Positions 1 to 7,317 of a stretch of 64,000 bases of DNA are shown piece by piece (positions within the stretch are counted from its first letter, which is position 1; every line of letters begins with the position of its first letter). The position numbers and the translations under genes were made by a program. Origin of the DNA: JAJRAG01 sp050010535 (GTDB taxonomy: Archaea > Thermoplasmatota > Thermoplasmata > Methanomassiliicoccales > JACIVX01); assembly GCA_050010535.1 (NCBI GenBank), contig JBEKKT010000002.1, positions 13,198 through 77,197 on the forward strand, given 5' to 3'. A model generated the notes under the pieces. The model did not search any database. It was not told the DNA's origin and was given only the letters and a program-made list of their open reading frames with translations.

Positions 1-127
1 CGAAGGTGTCTATAGCAGTTCGTATCGCATCCGATATCGTCGGGAAAGTCCCGCTTTCCACCAACGCCTGCAGGGCCTTGACTTTCTCAGCAGGAATCCT
101 TACCGTAATCCGCTCGGTACCGTTCAT
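1..127 (-). CDS. Ribbon-helix-helix (CopG/Arc-type) regulator, partial
   Basis: The N-terminal 42 codons of a protein running off the left edge, starting at ATG 127-125. It opens MNGTERITVRIPAEKV and continues with a helix ending SDAIRTAID. This is the beta strand (TVRIP) followed by two helices of the ribbon-helix-helix DNA-binding fold. Such proteins bind DNA as dimers, often on their own promoters. Its upstream region holds a perfect 10-bp inverted repeat placed over the predicted transcription start, so autoregulation is likely. The remainder of the protein, which might carry a ligand-binding domain as in NikR, is not visible. Confidence 0.75.
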   Translation of the reverse strand, partial: MNGTERITVRIPAEKVKALQALVESGTFPTISDAIRTAIDTF

Positions 128-149
128 GGCACAGACCCTTTTGCCCTTA

Positions 150-184
150 TTTGTCCGACAATTTGGGCAATATCGTCGGACAAA
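150..184. promoter_or_regulatory. 10-bp inverted repeat, probable operator of the RHH regulator
   Basis: TTTGTCCGAC at 150-159 is matched by its exact reverse complement GTCGGACAAA at 175-184, with a 15-base spacer. It lies just upstream of the RHH gene start at 127 and about 25 bases downstream of a TATA-like box on the minus strand, so a bound dimer pair would cover the transcription start. The geometry resembles RHH operators such as that of NikR. Assignment to this regulator is inference. Confidence 0.55.
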
Positions 185-200
185 TGTCATTATGTTGATT

Positions 201-213
201 GCAGTATTTAAGG
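201..213 (-). promoter_or_regulatory. TATA-like box for the RHH gene
   Basis: On the minus strand this reads CCTTAAATACTGC, a good archaeal TATA element. It predicts transcription starting near base 181, inside the inverted repeat at 150-184. The stretch from here to about 480 shows no gene I can support. Confidence 0.45.
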
Positions 214-485
214 TTGGCGGGGCTGATGAACTGTTAACTTAGTGTTGGTTTTTGAATACTGGCTGACTAACGATTCGCTGACAGAAAGGCGGATTCTGCC
301 GAATTTGGGATTCTCCTCTGAACTTCCTCCAATAATCTGTCCAATCACAAACCCGTCCAACATGTTCATCGCCCCCCTTGAAGCTGCCGTACTCCGAGGG
401 ACATTTCGTATTCGTCAGGAAATGTGCCAGGAGTGTTGGTCTTTGCTAGTCCGATTCTCATTCTGCAACAACGCGAGTATAAGAA

Positions 486-511
486 CCTATATAAAGAAGC
501 ATTTAAATAAC
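486..511 (+). promoter_or_regulatory. TATA-like elements of the TBP gene
   Basis: Two AT-rich boxes lie close together, CCTATATAAAG at 486-496 and CATTTAAATAAC at 500-511. The second is centred about 24 bases before the TBP start codon, the spacing expected for a leaderless or near-leaderless message. An AGGTGA sequence at 519-524 could also serve as a ribosome binding site for transcripts from the first box. Confidence 0.5.
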
Positions 512-528
512 CGGGCTCAGGTGACCCA

Positions 529-1077
529 ATGGCCAAGATAAAGATCGAGAATGTTGTGGCTTCTACATCACTGGGCGAAGAGCTGGATCTGCAATCCATC
601 GCGCTCGCACTCGATGGTGCTGAATATGAGCCCGAGCAGTTTCCAGGCCTGATCTACAGACTGAAAGATCCTAAGACCGCGACATTGCTTTTCAGAAGCG
701 GGAAGGTCGTTTGCACAGGCGCGAAGAGCCTGGAGCATGTCAAGGTTGCGATCAACAAGGTCGCGAAGCAGATCGAGCGCGCAGGCATCAAGGTCAAGAT
801 GGAGCCGAAGATCGAGGTCCAGAACATCGTTGCTTCCTCGGATCTCGGCACCGAGATCAACTTGAACGCCATCGCAATCTCGCTTGGCCTGGAGAAGGTC
901 GAGTACGAGCCCGAGCAGTTCCCCGGTCTTGTGTACAGGATCGACGAGCCCAAGGTCGTCGTTCTCCTGTTCGGTTCCGGCAAGCTCGTTTGCACAGGCG
1001 CAAGAAAGCCCCAGGACGTCGAGGCCGCGGTGAACAAGATCACTGAGGAGCTAAAGGCGGCCGGACTATTGCACTGA
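529..1077 (+). CDS. tbp: TATA-box-binding protein (TBP)
   Basis: A 182-residue protein of normal archaeal TBP length, made of two direct repeats of about 90 residues. Both repeats carry the same landmarks: IENVVAS/VQNIVAS at the start, YEPEQFPGL in the middle, and a segment ending KxVCTGA. TBP binds the TATA element and, with TFB, recruits RNA polymerase. The matching TFB gene is at 51887. The start is fixed by an AGGTGA five bases upstream and by the TATA spacing. The next gene begins three bases after its stop, suggesting co-transcription. Confidence 0.97.
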   Translation: MAKIKIENVVASTSLGEELDLQSIALALDGAEYEPEQFPGLIYRLKDPKTATLLFRSGKVVCTGAKSLEHVKVAINKVAKQIERAGIKVKMEPKIEVQNIVASSDLGTEINLNAIAISLGLEKVEYEPEQFPGLVYRIDEPKVVVLLFGSGKLVCTGARKPQDVEAAVNKITEELKAAGLLH

Positions 1078-1080
1078 GCC

Positions 1081-1920
1081 ATGAGCCTCCCGATACTGGA
1101 CAACCACATTCATCTTCAACCTTCAGGCAAGAATGTCGAGGCTTTGAAAGAGTTCTCCAGAGCAGGAGGGACGCACGTCGTCCTCTCACAGCTTCCGTAC
1201 GAAGAGGTCCAGATCAGAGAAGAGAAAGACTTCAGAGCGTCATATCAGATTACTATAGATATCGCGGAGAGGGCGAGGAAGGAAACAGACGTTGGAGTCT
1301 TCGTGTCCGTCGGACCATATCCAGTTCTCCTCCTTGGCCTGGCAGAAGGATACGGACTCGGAAGGGCGATCGAGATCATGAAAGGAGGGATGGACATCGC
1401 CGGCGAGCTCGTGCAGGAGGGAAAGGCCATCGCGATAGGCGAGATCGGCAGACCCCATTTCCCCGTGTCGCCGGAGATGCTCCAGGCCTCAAACGAGATC
1501 ATGCGTTATGGCATGGAGGTCGCTTCGGACTTCGGATGCGCGGTGGTACTCCATACGGAGAGCGCGACGCCCGAATCCATGAGGGAGATAGCTGGCATGG
1601 CCGATTCTGCTGGGCTGGATAGGGGAAAGGTCGTGAAGCACTACTGTCCTCCAATGGTCCTTGAAGAGGAAAACCATGGCCTCTTTCCCTCCGTGCTCGC
1701 AGGCAGGACCTCGATTGCAGAGGCTCTTCGAAAGGGTACAAGGTTCATGATGGAGACGGACTACCTCGACGACCTCTCCAGGCCCGGAGCGGTCATGTCG
1801 ATTACGACGGTGCCGAAAAGGACGAAGGCGCTCATGAGCTCTGGGTCGATCTCAGAGGAAGTCACATCGAGAATTCACAAAGACAATCCTGAGAAGGTAT
1901 ACGAGGTCGAAATTGACTGA
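1081..1920 (+). CDS. TatD-like metal-dependent hydrolase (TIM barrel)
   Basis: A 279-residue protein. It opens PILDNHIHLQP, where the HxH pair is the metal-binding motif of amidohydrolase/TatD barrels. Further candidate ligands are the Glu in IGEIGRPHF (about residue 121), the His in VVLHTES (about 159), the His in VKHYCPP (about 188) and the Asp in METDYLDD near residue 223. It resembles the archaeal group of predicted metal-dependent hydrolases related to TatD nucleases. The substrate is not known from sequence. It sits directly behind TBP, probably in the same transcript. Confidence 0.8.
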   Translation: MSLPILDNHIHLQPSGKNVEALKEFSRAGGTHVVLSQLPYEEVQIREEKDFRASYQITIDIAERARKETDVGVFVSVGPYPVLLLGLAEGYGLGRAIEIMKGGMDIAGELVQEGKAIAIGEIGRPHFPVSPEMLQASNEIMRYGMEVASDFGCAVVLHTESATPESMREIAGMADSAGLDRGKVVKHYCPPMVLEEENHGLFPSVLAGRTSIAEALRKGTRFMMETDYLDDLSRPGAVMSITTVPKRTKALMSSGSISEEVTSRIHKDNPEKVYEVEID

Positions 1921-1938
1921 ATTCCAGATCTCCGCCCT

Positions 1939-2220
1939 CTAGTCACAATATCGAATCTCGAAGCCGTCGAATTCGCCAATGCACTCGACCCAATCAATCT
2001 CGACGCTGTCGATCCTCGCAGCGGGGTGCTCGGTCCTCAACTTTCTTACGATTCTCTCGATGTCCTCTCTCTCCCCTTCGAATACTGCCCGGACCGAGCC
2101 GTCGGGCATGTTCATCACCCAACCGACGATTCCGATCTCAGTGGCGAAGCGTCTCGTGTAGTCCCTGAAATACACACCCTGAACATTGCCAGTGAACTTC
2201 GCTTCCGCCCTGATCCTCAT
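1939..2220 (-). CDS. acyP: Acylphosphatase
   Basis: A 93-residue protein hydrolysing the carboxyl-phosphate bond of acylphosphates. The signature is VQGVYFRDYTRR (residues about 14-25), containing the phosphate-binding loop and catalytic Arg. GWVMNMPDGSV supplies the catalytic Asn and the conserved PDGSV turn. The usual VGFR is VYFR here, a mild variation. The start was chosen at MRIRAEAKF to match the short N-terminus of the family; an ATG four codons earlier (2232) is possible. The gene converges on the TatD-like gene. Confidence 0.9.
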   Translation of the reverse strand: MRIRAEAKFTGNVQGVYFRDYTRRFATEIGIVGWVMNMPDGSVRAVFEGEREDIERIVRKLRTEHPAARIDSVEIDWVECIGEFDGFEIRYCD

Positions 2221-2332
2221 CGAATGGTGCATCGTTTCTCTGCAGAAAAGGACTTCGCATTGTCGAGAGGGACGGAAACCCCCTTCCCGGGCAGCCATAG
2301 CATGTCCCTCCCAGCCGCGTGGAATCGGTAAA

Positions 2333-2342
2333 CCTTATATGC
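2333..2342 (+). promoter_or_regulatory. TATA-like box upstream of first ftsZ
   Basis: CCTTATATGC lies about 85 bases before the first ftsZ start. It would place transcription near 2360 and give a leader of about 60 bases. Confidence 0.35.
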
Positions 2343-2421
2343 TTGATTGCGACATAATAACTCTCCGGGATGCACGTTTCTGGGATGGGAGCGGGCATTG
2401 GGTCAAGGATGGTGAAGGAGG

Positions 2422-3537
2422 ATGAAATCTTCATTGGCAGAGTCCCTCACTAAAGGAATCGGTGGAGGGACTGGGGTACCGGCGACAGATGCTCCGGGCG
2501 AGACCGCATCGGACGCCGAATTGATCGATATCCTACAGAAACTGAGGACGAACATCACGATCGTCGGAATCGGCGGCGGGGGGTGCAACACGATTGCAAG
2601 GATATGCGAGGAGGGCATCGCAGGCGTCAATCTCTACGCCGCGAACACCGACGCTCAGCACCTTCTCACACTCAAGTCGCCGAACAAGATACTGCTGGGC
2701 CGGAGGAGCACACGTGGACTCGGAGCCGGGGCACTCCCGCAGGTGGGGGAGGAGGCCGCGCGCGAAGCCGAAGAGGAGCTCAGGAAGGCGCTCACTGGTG
2801 CTAACATGGTGTTCGTCACCGCGGGCATGGGTGGAGGGACCGGCACCGGAGGAGCTGCCGTTGTCGCCGAAATCGCAAAGGAGATCGGAGCGTTGACAGT
2901 CGCAATCACGACGATTCCGTTCAGAGGCGAGGGGCGCCTCAGAATGGAGAACGCAGAGTGGGGTTTGGAGCGGCTGAGAAACGTCGCTGACACGGTCATC
3001 GTGATCCCGAACGACCGGCTACTTCAACTCGTGCCAAGGCTTTCGCTGAACTCCGCATTCAAAGTGGCTGACGAAGTGCTCATGAGAGCGATCAAGGGAA
3101 TAACCGAGCTGATCACGAAACCTGGCCTCGTTAACCTGGACTTCAACGATGTGAAGACGATCATGAAAGGGGCAGGAGTGGCGATGATAGGCCTCGGGGA
3201 ATCCTCTGGTCACATCGACGAGCGTGCCGAGGAGGCATTGGAGCAGGCGCTGAGCTCGCCGCTGCTCGAGGTCGACATCAGCAACGCAACGGGCGTGCTG
3301 ATAAACGTCGTCGGCGGACCTGACATGACGATCTCAGAGGCGGAGAAAGTCGCCGAGGAGGTCCAGAAGAAGGTCAGCGCCAGCGCAAGAATCCTGTGGG
3401 GAGCCGCGATAGACCCGACGCTTGAGCACAAGATGAGGGTACTCCTCGTGATGACTGGCGTCCAGTCGAAGCAAATACTTGGAAGAGCAGAGGACTACAC
3501 GCGCGTGAAGGGCGTGGACATCGATCTGATAAAGTAG
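2422..3537 (+). CDS. ftsZ: Cell-division GTPase FtsZ, copy 1
   Basis: A 371-residue tubulin-like GTPase that polymerises at the division site. Visible landmarks are the N-terminal GIGGGGCNT nucleotide loop (residues about 49-57), NTDAQHLL, the tubulin signature GGGTGTGGA (about 138-146), NDRLL, and the T7 synergy loop NLDFNDVKTIM. The short acidic head and the C-terminus ending VDIDLIK match copy 2. The sequence follows archaeal FtsZ1-type proteins (LGAGALPQVGEEAAREAEEELR) rather than the FtsZ2 type. A GGAGG directly abuts the ATG, an unusually short spacing. It is followed after 259 bases by a close paralog. Confidence 0.97.
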   Translation: MKSSLAESLTKGIGGGTGVPATDAPGETASDAELIDILQKLRTNITIVGIGGGGCNTIARICEEGIAGVNLYAANTDAQHLLTLKSPNKILLGRRSTRGLGAGALPQVGEEAAREAEEELRKALTGANMVFVTAGMGGGTGTGGAAVVAEIAKEIGALTVAITTIPFRGEGRLRMENAEWGLERLRNVADTVIVIPNDRLLQLVPRLSLNSAFKVADEVLMRAIKGITELITKPGLVNLDFNDVKTIMKGAGVAMIGLGESSGHIDERAEEALEQALSSPLLEVDISNATGVLINVVGGPDMTISEAEKVAEEVQKKVSASARILWGAAIDPTLEHKMRVLLVMTGVQSKQILGRAEDYTRVKGVDIDLIK

Positions 3538-3679
3538 AGAAGCAACGTTGCGAGCACGTTCGAAAGGACGGACTAGCCTTCCCATTGACCCGCCCCCGGG
3601 AATCCCGTTCCGATGCACCCGACGTCCAACGCGAAGTGACGAGGACGTCGAGCACGTCGATGTTTCGCCATCCCAGACG

Positions 3680-3704
3680 TGATTCACCGATGCTGATTCA
3701 CCGA
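3680..3704 (+). repeat. Two 11-bp direct repeats before second ftsZ
   Basis: TGATTCACCGA occurs at 3680-3690 and again at 3694-3704. It sits immediately before a TATA-like ACATATTAG at 3706-3714. The position, overlapping the TFB-recognition side of the promoter, suggests a regulator binding site for the second ftsZ. Otherwise the 3538-3796 gap holds no gene I can support. Confidence 0.35.
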
Positions 3705-3796
3705 AACATATTAGAACACAAATGCACGTAAGGCTGTAAACAGAGTGAATCGATTCAGTATTGACTTGCTGAATGACGCTCCAGGGAGGTCTTGTC

Positions 3797-4915
3797 GTGA
3801 AATCGTTCATCAGTGACGCATTGTCTCGTGCCGAAACAAATGCCGCAGAAATGGCGCCTCTGGCGATGACGCCACCGTTTGAGGGATACTCTGCAGAGGA
3901 CGAAGAACTCGAGAAGATACTTGCCAGCCTGAAGACCAACATCAAGATCATAGGTTGCGGCGGCGGAGGATCGAACACGATAGACCGCCTCGTCGAGTCC
4001 GGCATCATCGGTGCGGACCTGTACGCCGCGAATACCGACGCTCAGCACCTTTTGGTTGTAAGGGCGCCGCACAAGGTCCTACTCGGAAGAAGGAGCACAA
4101 GGGGGCTTGGGGCTGGATCGTTGCCACAGGTCGGAGAGGAAGCTGCACGCGAAGCCGAAGAGGATATCAGGAAGATACTGACAGGAGCGGACATCGTTTT
4201 CATAACAGCCGGGCTCGGAGGCGGAACCGGGACGGGCTCTGCGCCGTTCATCGCCCAGATAGCCAAGGATGCTGGGGCGTTGACCGTCGCTATCTGCACT
4301 TCGCCGTTCAAGGCGGAAGGCGCGATCAGAATGGAGAACGCCGAGTGGGGTCTGGAGCGGCTGAGAAACGTTGCTGATACCGTCATAGTTATCCCGAACG
4401 ACAAGCTGCTGGAGCTTGTTCCGAGGCTGTCCCTGAACGCCGCGTTCAAGGTCGCGGATGAGGTCCTCATGCGGGCGATAAAGGGCATCACAGAACTGAT
4501 CACGAAGCCAGGACTGGTCAACCTGGACTTCAACGACCTCAGAACGATCATGAAGGGCGGAGGCGTCGCGATGATCGGACTTGGTGAGGGCGAGGACGAC
4601 GACCGCATTGACCAAGCCGTGGATCAAGCGATCAATTCACCGTTGATAGACGTTGACATAAGCGGAGCGTCCGGGGCGTTGGTCAACGTGACCGGCGGAG
4701 AGAACATGACCGTCACGGAGGCGGAGAAGGTCGCGGAGATCATCCAGTCGAGGGTCAGCCCGAACGCGAGGATCATCTGGGGCGCTGTAATAGACCCGAC
4801 CCTCAACGACAAGGTCAGGGTGATGGTTGTCATCACTGGTGTGAAGTCGAAGTACATCCTTGGCCCCAAAGAGACTCAGACCGCGAAGACCATGGACGTC
4901 GATTTTATAAGGTAG
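3797..4915 (+). CDS. ftsZ: Cell-division GTPase FtsZ, copy 2
   Basis: A 372-residue FtsZ closely similar to the upstream copy throughout. It has the GCGGGGSNT loop, NTDAQHLL, the GGGTGTGSA signature, NDKLL and the T7 loop NLDFNDLRTIM. I set the start at GTG 3797 because GGAGGT lies at 3785-3790 and the resulting N-terminus (VKSFISDALSR) parallels copy 1 (MKSSLAESLTK). An ATG eight codons upstream would put that ribosome site inside the gene. The copies differ mostly in the acidic head (about residues 10-40) and near residue 265. The pair looks like a duplication of one FtsZ1-type gene. Confidence 0.95.
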   Translation: MKSFISDALSRAETNAAEMAPLAMTPPFEGYSAEDEELEKILASLKTNIKIIGCGGGGSNTIDRLVESGIIGADLYAANTDAQHLLVVRAPHKVLLGRRSTRGLGAGSLPQVGEEAAREAEEDIRKILTGADIVFITAGLGGGTGTGSAPFIAQIAKDAGALTVAICTSPFKAEGAIRMENAEWGLERLRNVADTVIVIPNDKLLELVPRLSLNAAFKVADEVLMRAIKGITELITKPGLVNLDFNDLRTIMKGGGVAMIGLGEGEDDDRIDQAVDQAINSPLIDVDISGASGALVNVTGGENMTVTEAEKVAEIIQSRVSPNARIIWGAVIDPTLNDKVRVMVVITGVKSKYILGPKETQTAKTMDVDFIR

Positions 4916-4961
4916 AGGTGCTTCACCCCCTCACGCTAAGCTGAAACAAGAGTGCATCAAA

Positions 4962-5186
4962 ATGGACGTAGTCGGGAAATCCTGGGAAGTCCAGAAGGAC
5001 ATAGAGGACCGAGTCAAACACGTCGGCAAGGGCAAGTATGGCAGAGTGTTGAAGATGGCCCGGAAGCCGAACAACGAGGAGTACGTCCGGACGGTCGAAA
5101 TCACAGGCCTCGGTCTTATTCTCATCGGGGGCCTCGGCTTCCTGATCTACTGGCTCATGGTTTATCTGCCGGGTTTCTTCAGCTAA
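4962..5186 (+). CDS. secE: Protein translocase subunit SecE/Sec61-gamma
   Basis: A 74-residue small protein with an amphipathic N-terminal half (VQKDIEDRVKHVGKGKYGRV), the motif ARKPNNEEY, and one C-terminal membrane helix (about residues 47-70). This is the standard archaeal SecE layout. SecE clamps the SecY channel. In archaea secE normally precedes spt5/nusG and ribosomal genes, as here. No TATA is evident, so it may be read from the ftsZ side. Confidence 0.92.
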   Translation: MDVVGKSWEVQKDIEDRVKHVGKGKYGRVLKMARKPNNEEYVRTVEITGLGLILIGGLGFLIYWLMVYLPGFFS

Positions 5187-5200
5187 AGGAGAGGTTGCAT

Positions 5201-6094
5201 TTGGAACTATCTGGAATTAGTGAAGGTAGTAAAGGGCCCGCCCAGCCTCAGACGACTGTGAGTGGCAGGCTCGCATTCCAAGGTGAGAGTACAGAGAGGA
5301 AGCTCCCGGCCGGCGGACGGACGAGCTGGAAAATCCAGCTGATGCCGAGCGAGAACAGGAAGAAAAAGGTCAAGATCAAAATCGAGGTTGCCCTGCAAGG
5401 CGAGGTTGAAGAAGCCCCGGAGTGGGGTGTGACGTTAAGCGATGCTCGGTCGGTGCTCTGGGAGAGCGCGGCCCAGCTCCCGCCCGAGGTTGAGATCACA
5501 CTCGAGGGCGGGAAGGCGAAGGAGTTGACGCTCGACCTCGAGGCACCAAAGGGAGGGCGCTTCGGGGACCAGGTCAAGGTCGCTCTGCAAGCATCCGACA
5601 CTGATTCTCCGACCGAGGTTGCCTGGATCGAGTTCTCGGCCGCGGCGAGGCAGTCTATCCTTGCGTTGAAGACATCCATAGGCCACGAGAGGAACGTCGC
5701 CGACAGCGTCGCGAGCAAGGCTAAGTCCGGCAAGACAGGGATATTCGCAATCCTTGCGCCGACGTCGTTGCGCGGTTACGTTCTGATCGAGGGTATGAAC
5801 ACAGACTTATTGCGTGAGAACGTCAGAGGGATAAGGAGGACGAGGGGGCTCGTCGACGGCGAGACAAGCTTTGATGAGATAGACCACTTCCTGACGCCAA
5901 AGCCCTTGGTCTCGGGAATCATGGAAGGTGACGTCATCGAGCTTATCGCCGGCCCGTTCAAGGGAGAGAAGGCCAGGGTACAGAAGATCGACGAGAGCAA
6001 GGAAGAGATCACTGTCGAGCTGTTCGAGGCCATGGTCCCGATCCCCGTTACAGTCAGGGGGGACCACGTTAGAGTCCTCGAGAAAGATAGGTGA
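5201..6094 (+). CDS. spt5: Transcription elongation factor Spt5/NusG with long N-terminal extension
   Basis: Start taken at TTG 5201, six bases after AAAGGAGAGG, giving 297 residues. Archaeal Spt5 is normally about 150. The C-terminal half holds the NGN domain (about residues 153-236, beginning ILALKTSIGHERN) and the KOW domain (about 240-297, GDVIELIAGPFKGEKARVQ). The extra 150 residues are rich in alternating beta strands (SGRLAFQGES; KKKVKIKIEVALQG; EITLEGGKAKELTLDLEAP), like an immunoglobulin-type or NEW3-like domain. Spt5 binds RNA polymerase with Spt4 and aids processivity. The reading frame is open through the whole extension and the base usage matches neighbours, so it is not a fusion artefact. 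Confidence 0.9.
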   Translation: MELSGISEGSKGPAQPQTTVSGRLAFQGESTERKLPAGGRTSWKIQLMPSENRKKKVKIKIEVALQGEVEEAPEWGVTLSDARSVLWESAAQLPPEVEITLEGGKAKELTLDLEAPKGGRFGDQVKVALQASDTDSPTEVAWIEFSAAARQSILALKTSIGHERNVADSVASKAKSGKTGIFAILAPTSLRGYVLIEGMNTDLLRENVRGIRRTRGLVDGETSFDEIDHFLTPKPLVSGIMEGDVIELIAGPFKGEKARVQKIDESKEEITVELFEAMVPIPVTVRGDHVRVLEKDR

Positions 6095-6098
6095 TTGA

Positions 6099-6578
6099 AT
6101 GGCGGAGACTATTGAAGTTCTTGTTGATGGAGGAAAGGCCACGCCAGGCCCTCCCCTGGGTCCGGCATTGGGTCCATTGGGAGTGAACGTCGTCCAAATA
6201 GTGAGCGCGATAAACGAGAAGACGAAGAACTTCGAGGGGATGAAGGTCCCGGTGAAGGTCACGGTCGACCCCAAGACGAAGGGGTTCGACATCAAGGTGG
6301 GCACGCCTCCGACATCCGCGCTCGTTCTGAAGGAGATCGGCGCTGAGAAGGGGTCGGGTGCGGCGAAGATCACCAAAGCGGGCAACATCACTATCGACCA
6401 GGCGATCAAGATAGCGAAGATGAAGGAAGAGTCCCTTCTCGGCAAGACCCTGAAGAAGAGGGTGCTAGAGGTCACAGGAGCCTGCGTCTCGATCGGAGTG
6501 ACCGTCGAGGGCCACGAACCGAAGGACATCCAGAAGGACATAATCGCCGGGAAGTTCGACGACAAGCTAGTCAAGTGA
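6099..6578 (+). CDS. rpl11: Ribosomal protein L11 (uL11)
   Basis: A 159-residue protein with the N-terminal GGKATPGPPLGPALGPLGVN loop region typical of uL11. A C-terminal RNA-binding domain contains the TGACVSIGVTVEG segment. It binds the GTPase-associated centre of 23S rRNA together with the L10-L12 stalk. The ATG follows an AGGTGATTGA ribosome site and lies four bases after the spt5 stop, so the two are co-transcribed. Confidence 0.97.
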   Translation: MAETIEVLVDGGKATPGPPLGPALGPLGVNVVQIVSAINEKTKNFEGMKVPVKVTVDPKTKGFDIKVGTPPTSALVLKEIGAEKGSGAAKITKAGNITIDQAIKIAKMKEESLLGKTLKKRVLEVTGACVSIGVTVEGHEPKDIQKDIIAGKFDDKLVK

Positions 6579-6589
6579 GTCCCACAAAG

Positions 6590-6661
6590 CTTATAAATGG
6601 AAGGGGTGTTTAAGGGACTCCACCGCTGTAGGAGAGCATAGCTCGTTAGCACTACAGGAGG
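6590..6661 (+). promoter_or_regulatory. Promoter and hairpin leader of the L1-L10-L12 operon
   Basis: A TATA-like GCTTATAAATGG at 6590-6601 predicts a start near 6620. The leader can fold: CTGTAG (6626-6631) pairs with CTACAG (6652-6657), enclosing a smaller stem GAGC/GCTC (6634-6637 and 6641-6644). The outer stem overlaps the AGGAGG ribosome site (6656-6661) that precedes the TTG start of L1. This suits translational autoregulation by L1, as known in methanogens, though there the site differs in position. Confidence 0.45.
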
Positions 6662-6668
6662 AATTGAA

Positions 6669-7307
6669 TTGGCAGAGAAGGCAACGATGCAAGCCGTCAA
6701 AAAGGCGCTCGAGAAAGCGAAGAAGCGCAACTTTAAGGAGACGGTCGACTTATCAATCAATTTGAAGGATATCGATCTTTCCGTCCCTAAGAACAGGATC
6801 CAGGACGATATCATTTTGCCGTACGGACGCGGGAGGAGCGTCAGGATATGCGTGATTGGTAGCAGCGAGCTCGCTCAGAAATCGAGGGCTGTTGCCGACA
6901 GGGTCGTGACTCCGGACGAGCTTGCGACCATCGCAGACGACAAGAAGGAGGCGAAGAAGGTAGCGGCACAATTCGACTACTTCATCGCCGAGGCGCCACT
7001 GATGCCCACGATCGGTAAGAGGTTGGGCGTTGTGCTCGCACCGCGCGGAAAGATGCCGAAACCCATACCGCCAGGAGCGGATCCTAAGTCAATGATCGAA
7101 AACATGCGCAAGACGATCACGGTCAGGAGCCGGGACAAGAGAACGTTCCATGCAACGGTCGGTTCTGCCGACATGCCTGTCGAGCAGATAGCGGAGAACG
7201 TGGATTCCATCATCAAGAGGGTGGCGTCCAAGATGGAAAGGGGAATGATGAACATTGCCTCAGTCTACGTGAAGACGACGATGGGCCCCTCCGAGAGGGT
7301 GAAGTAG
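6669..7307 (+). CDS. rpl1: Ribosomal protein L1 (uL1)
   Basis: A 212-residue protein starting at TTG 6669, seven bases after AGGAGG. It has the archaeal L1 layout: an N-terminal domain with VDLSINLKDIDLS, a central domain with LAPRGKMPKP (about residues 119-128), and a C-terminal strand region ending SVYVKTTMGPS. The GKMPxP turn is highly characteristic. L1 binds 23S rRNA at the stalk near the exit site and in many archaea represses its own operon. Confidence 0.96.
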   Translation: MAEKATMQAVKKALEKAKKRNFKETVDLSINLKDIDLSVPKNRIQDDIILPYGRGRSVRICVIGSSELAQKSRAVADRVVTPDELATIADDKKEAKKVAAQFDYFIAEAPLMPTIGKRLGVVLAPRGKMPKPIPPGADPKSMIENMRKTITVRSRDKRTFHATVGSADMPVEQIAENVDSIIKRVASKMERGMMNIASVYVKTTMGPSERVK

Positions 7308-7317
7308 GAGGGTAGAT

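Noticed and set aside
242..541. A 99-codon open frame before TBP
   Set aside because: It runs through the TBP promoter, has no ribosome site and no family-like sequence.
4952..5186. A long open frame starting before SecE that continues into Spt5
   Set aside because: The part that overlaps SecE is in another frame and has no similarity; the ribosome site at 5185-5194 sets the Spt5 start at 5201.
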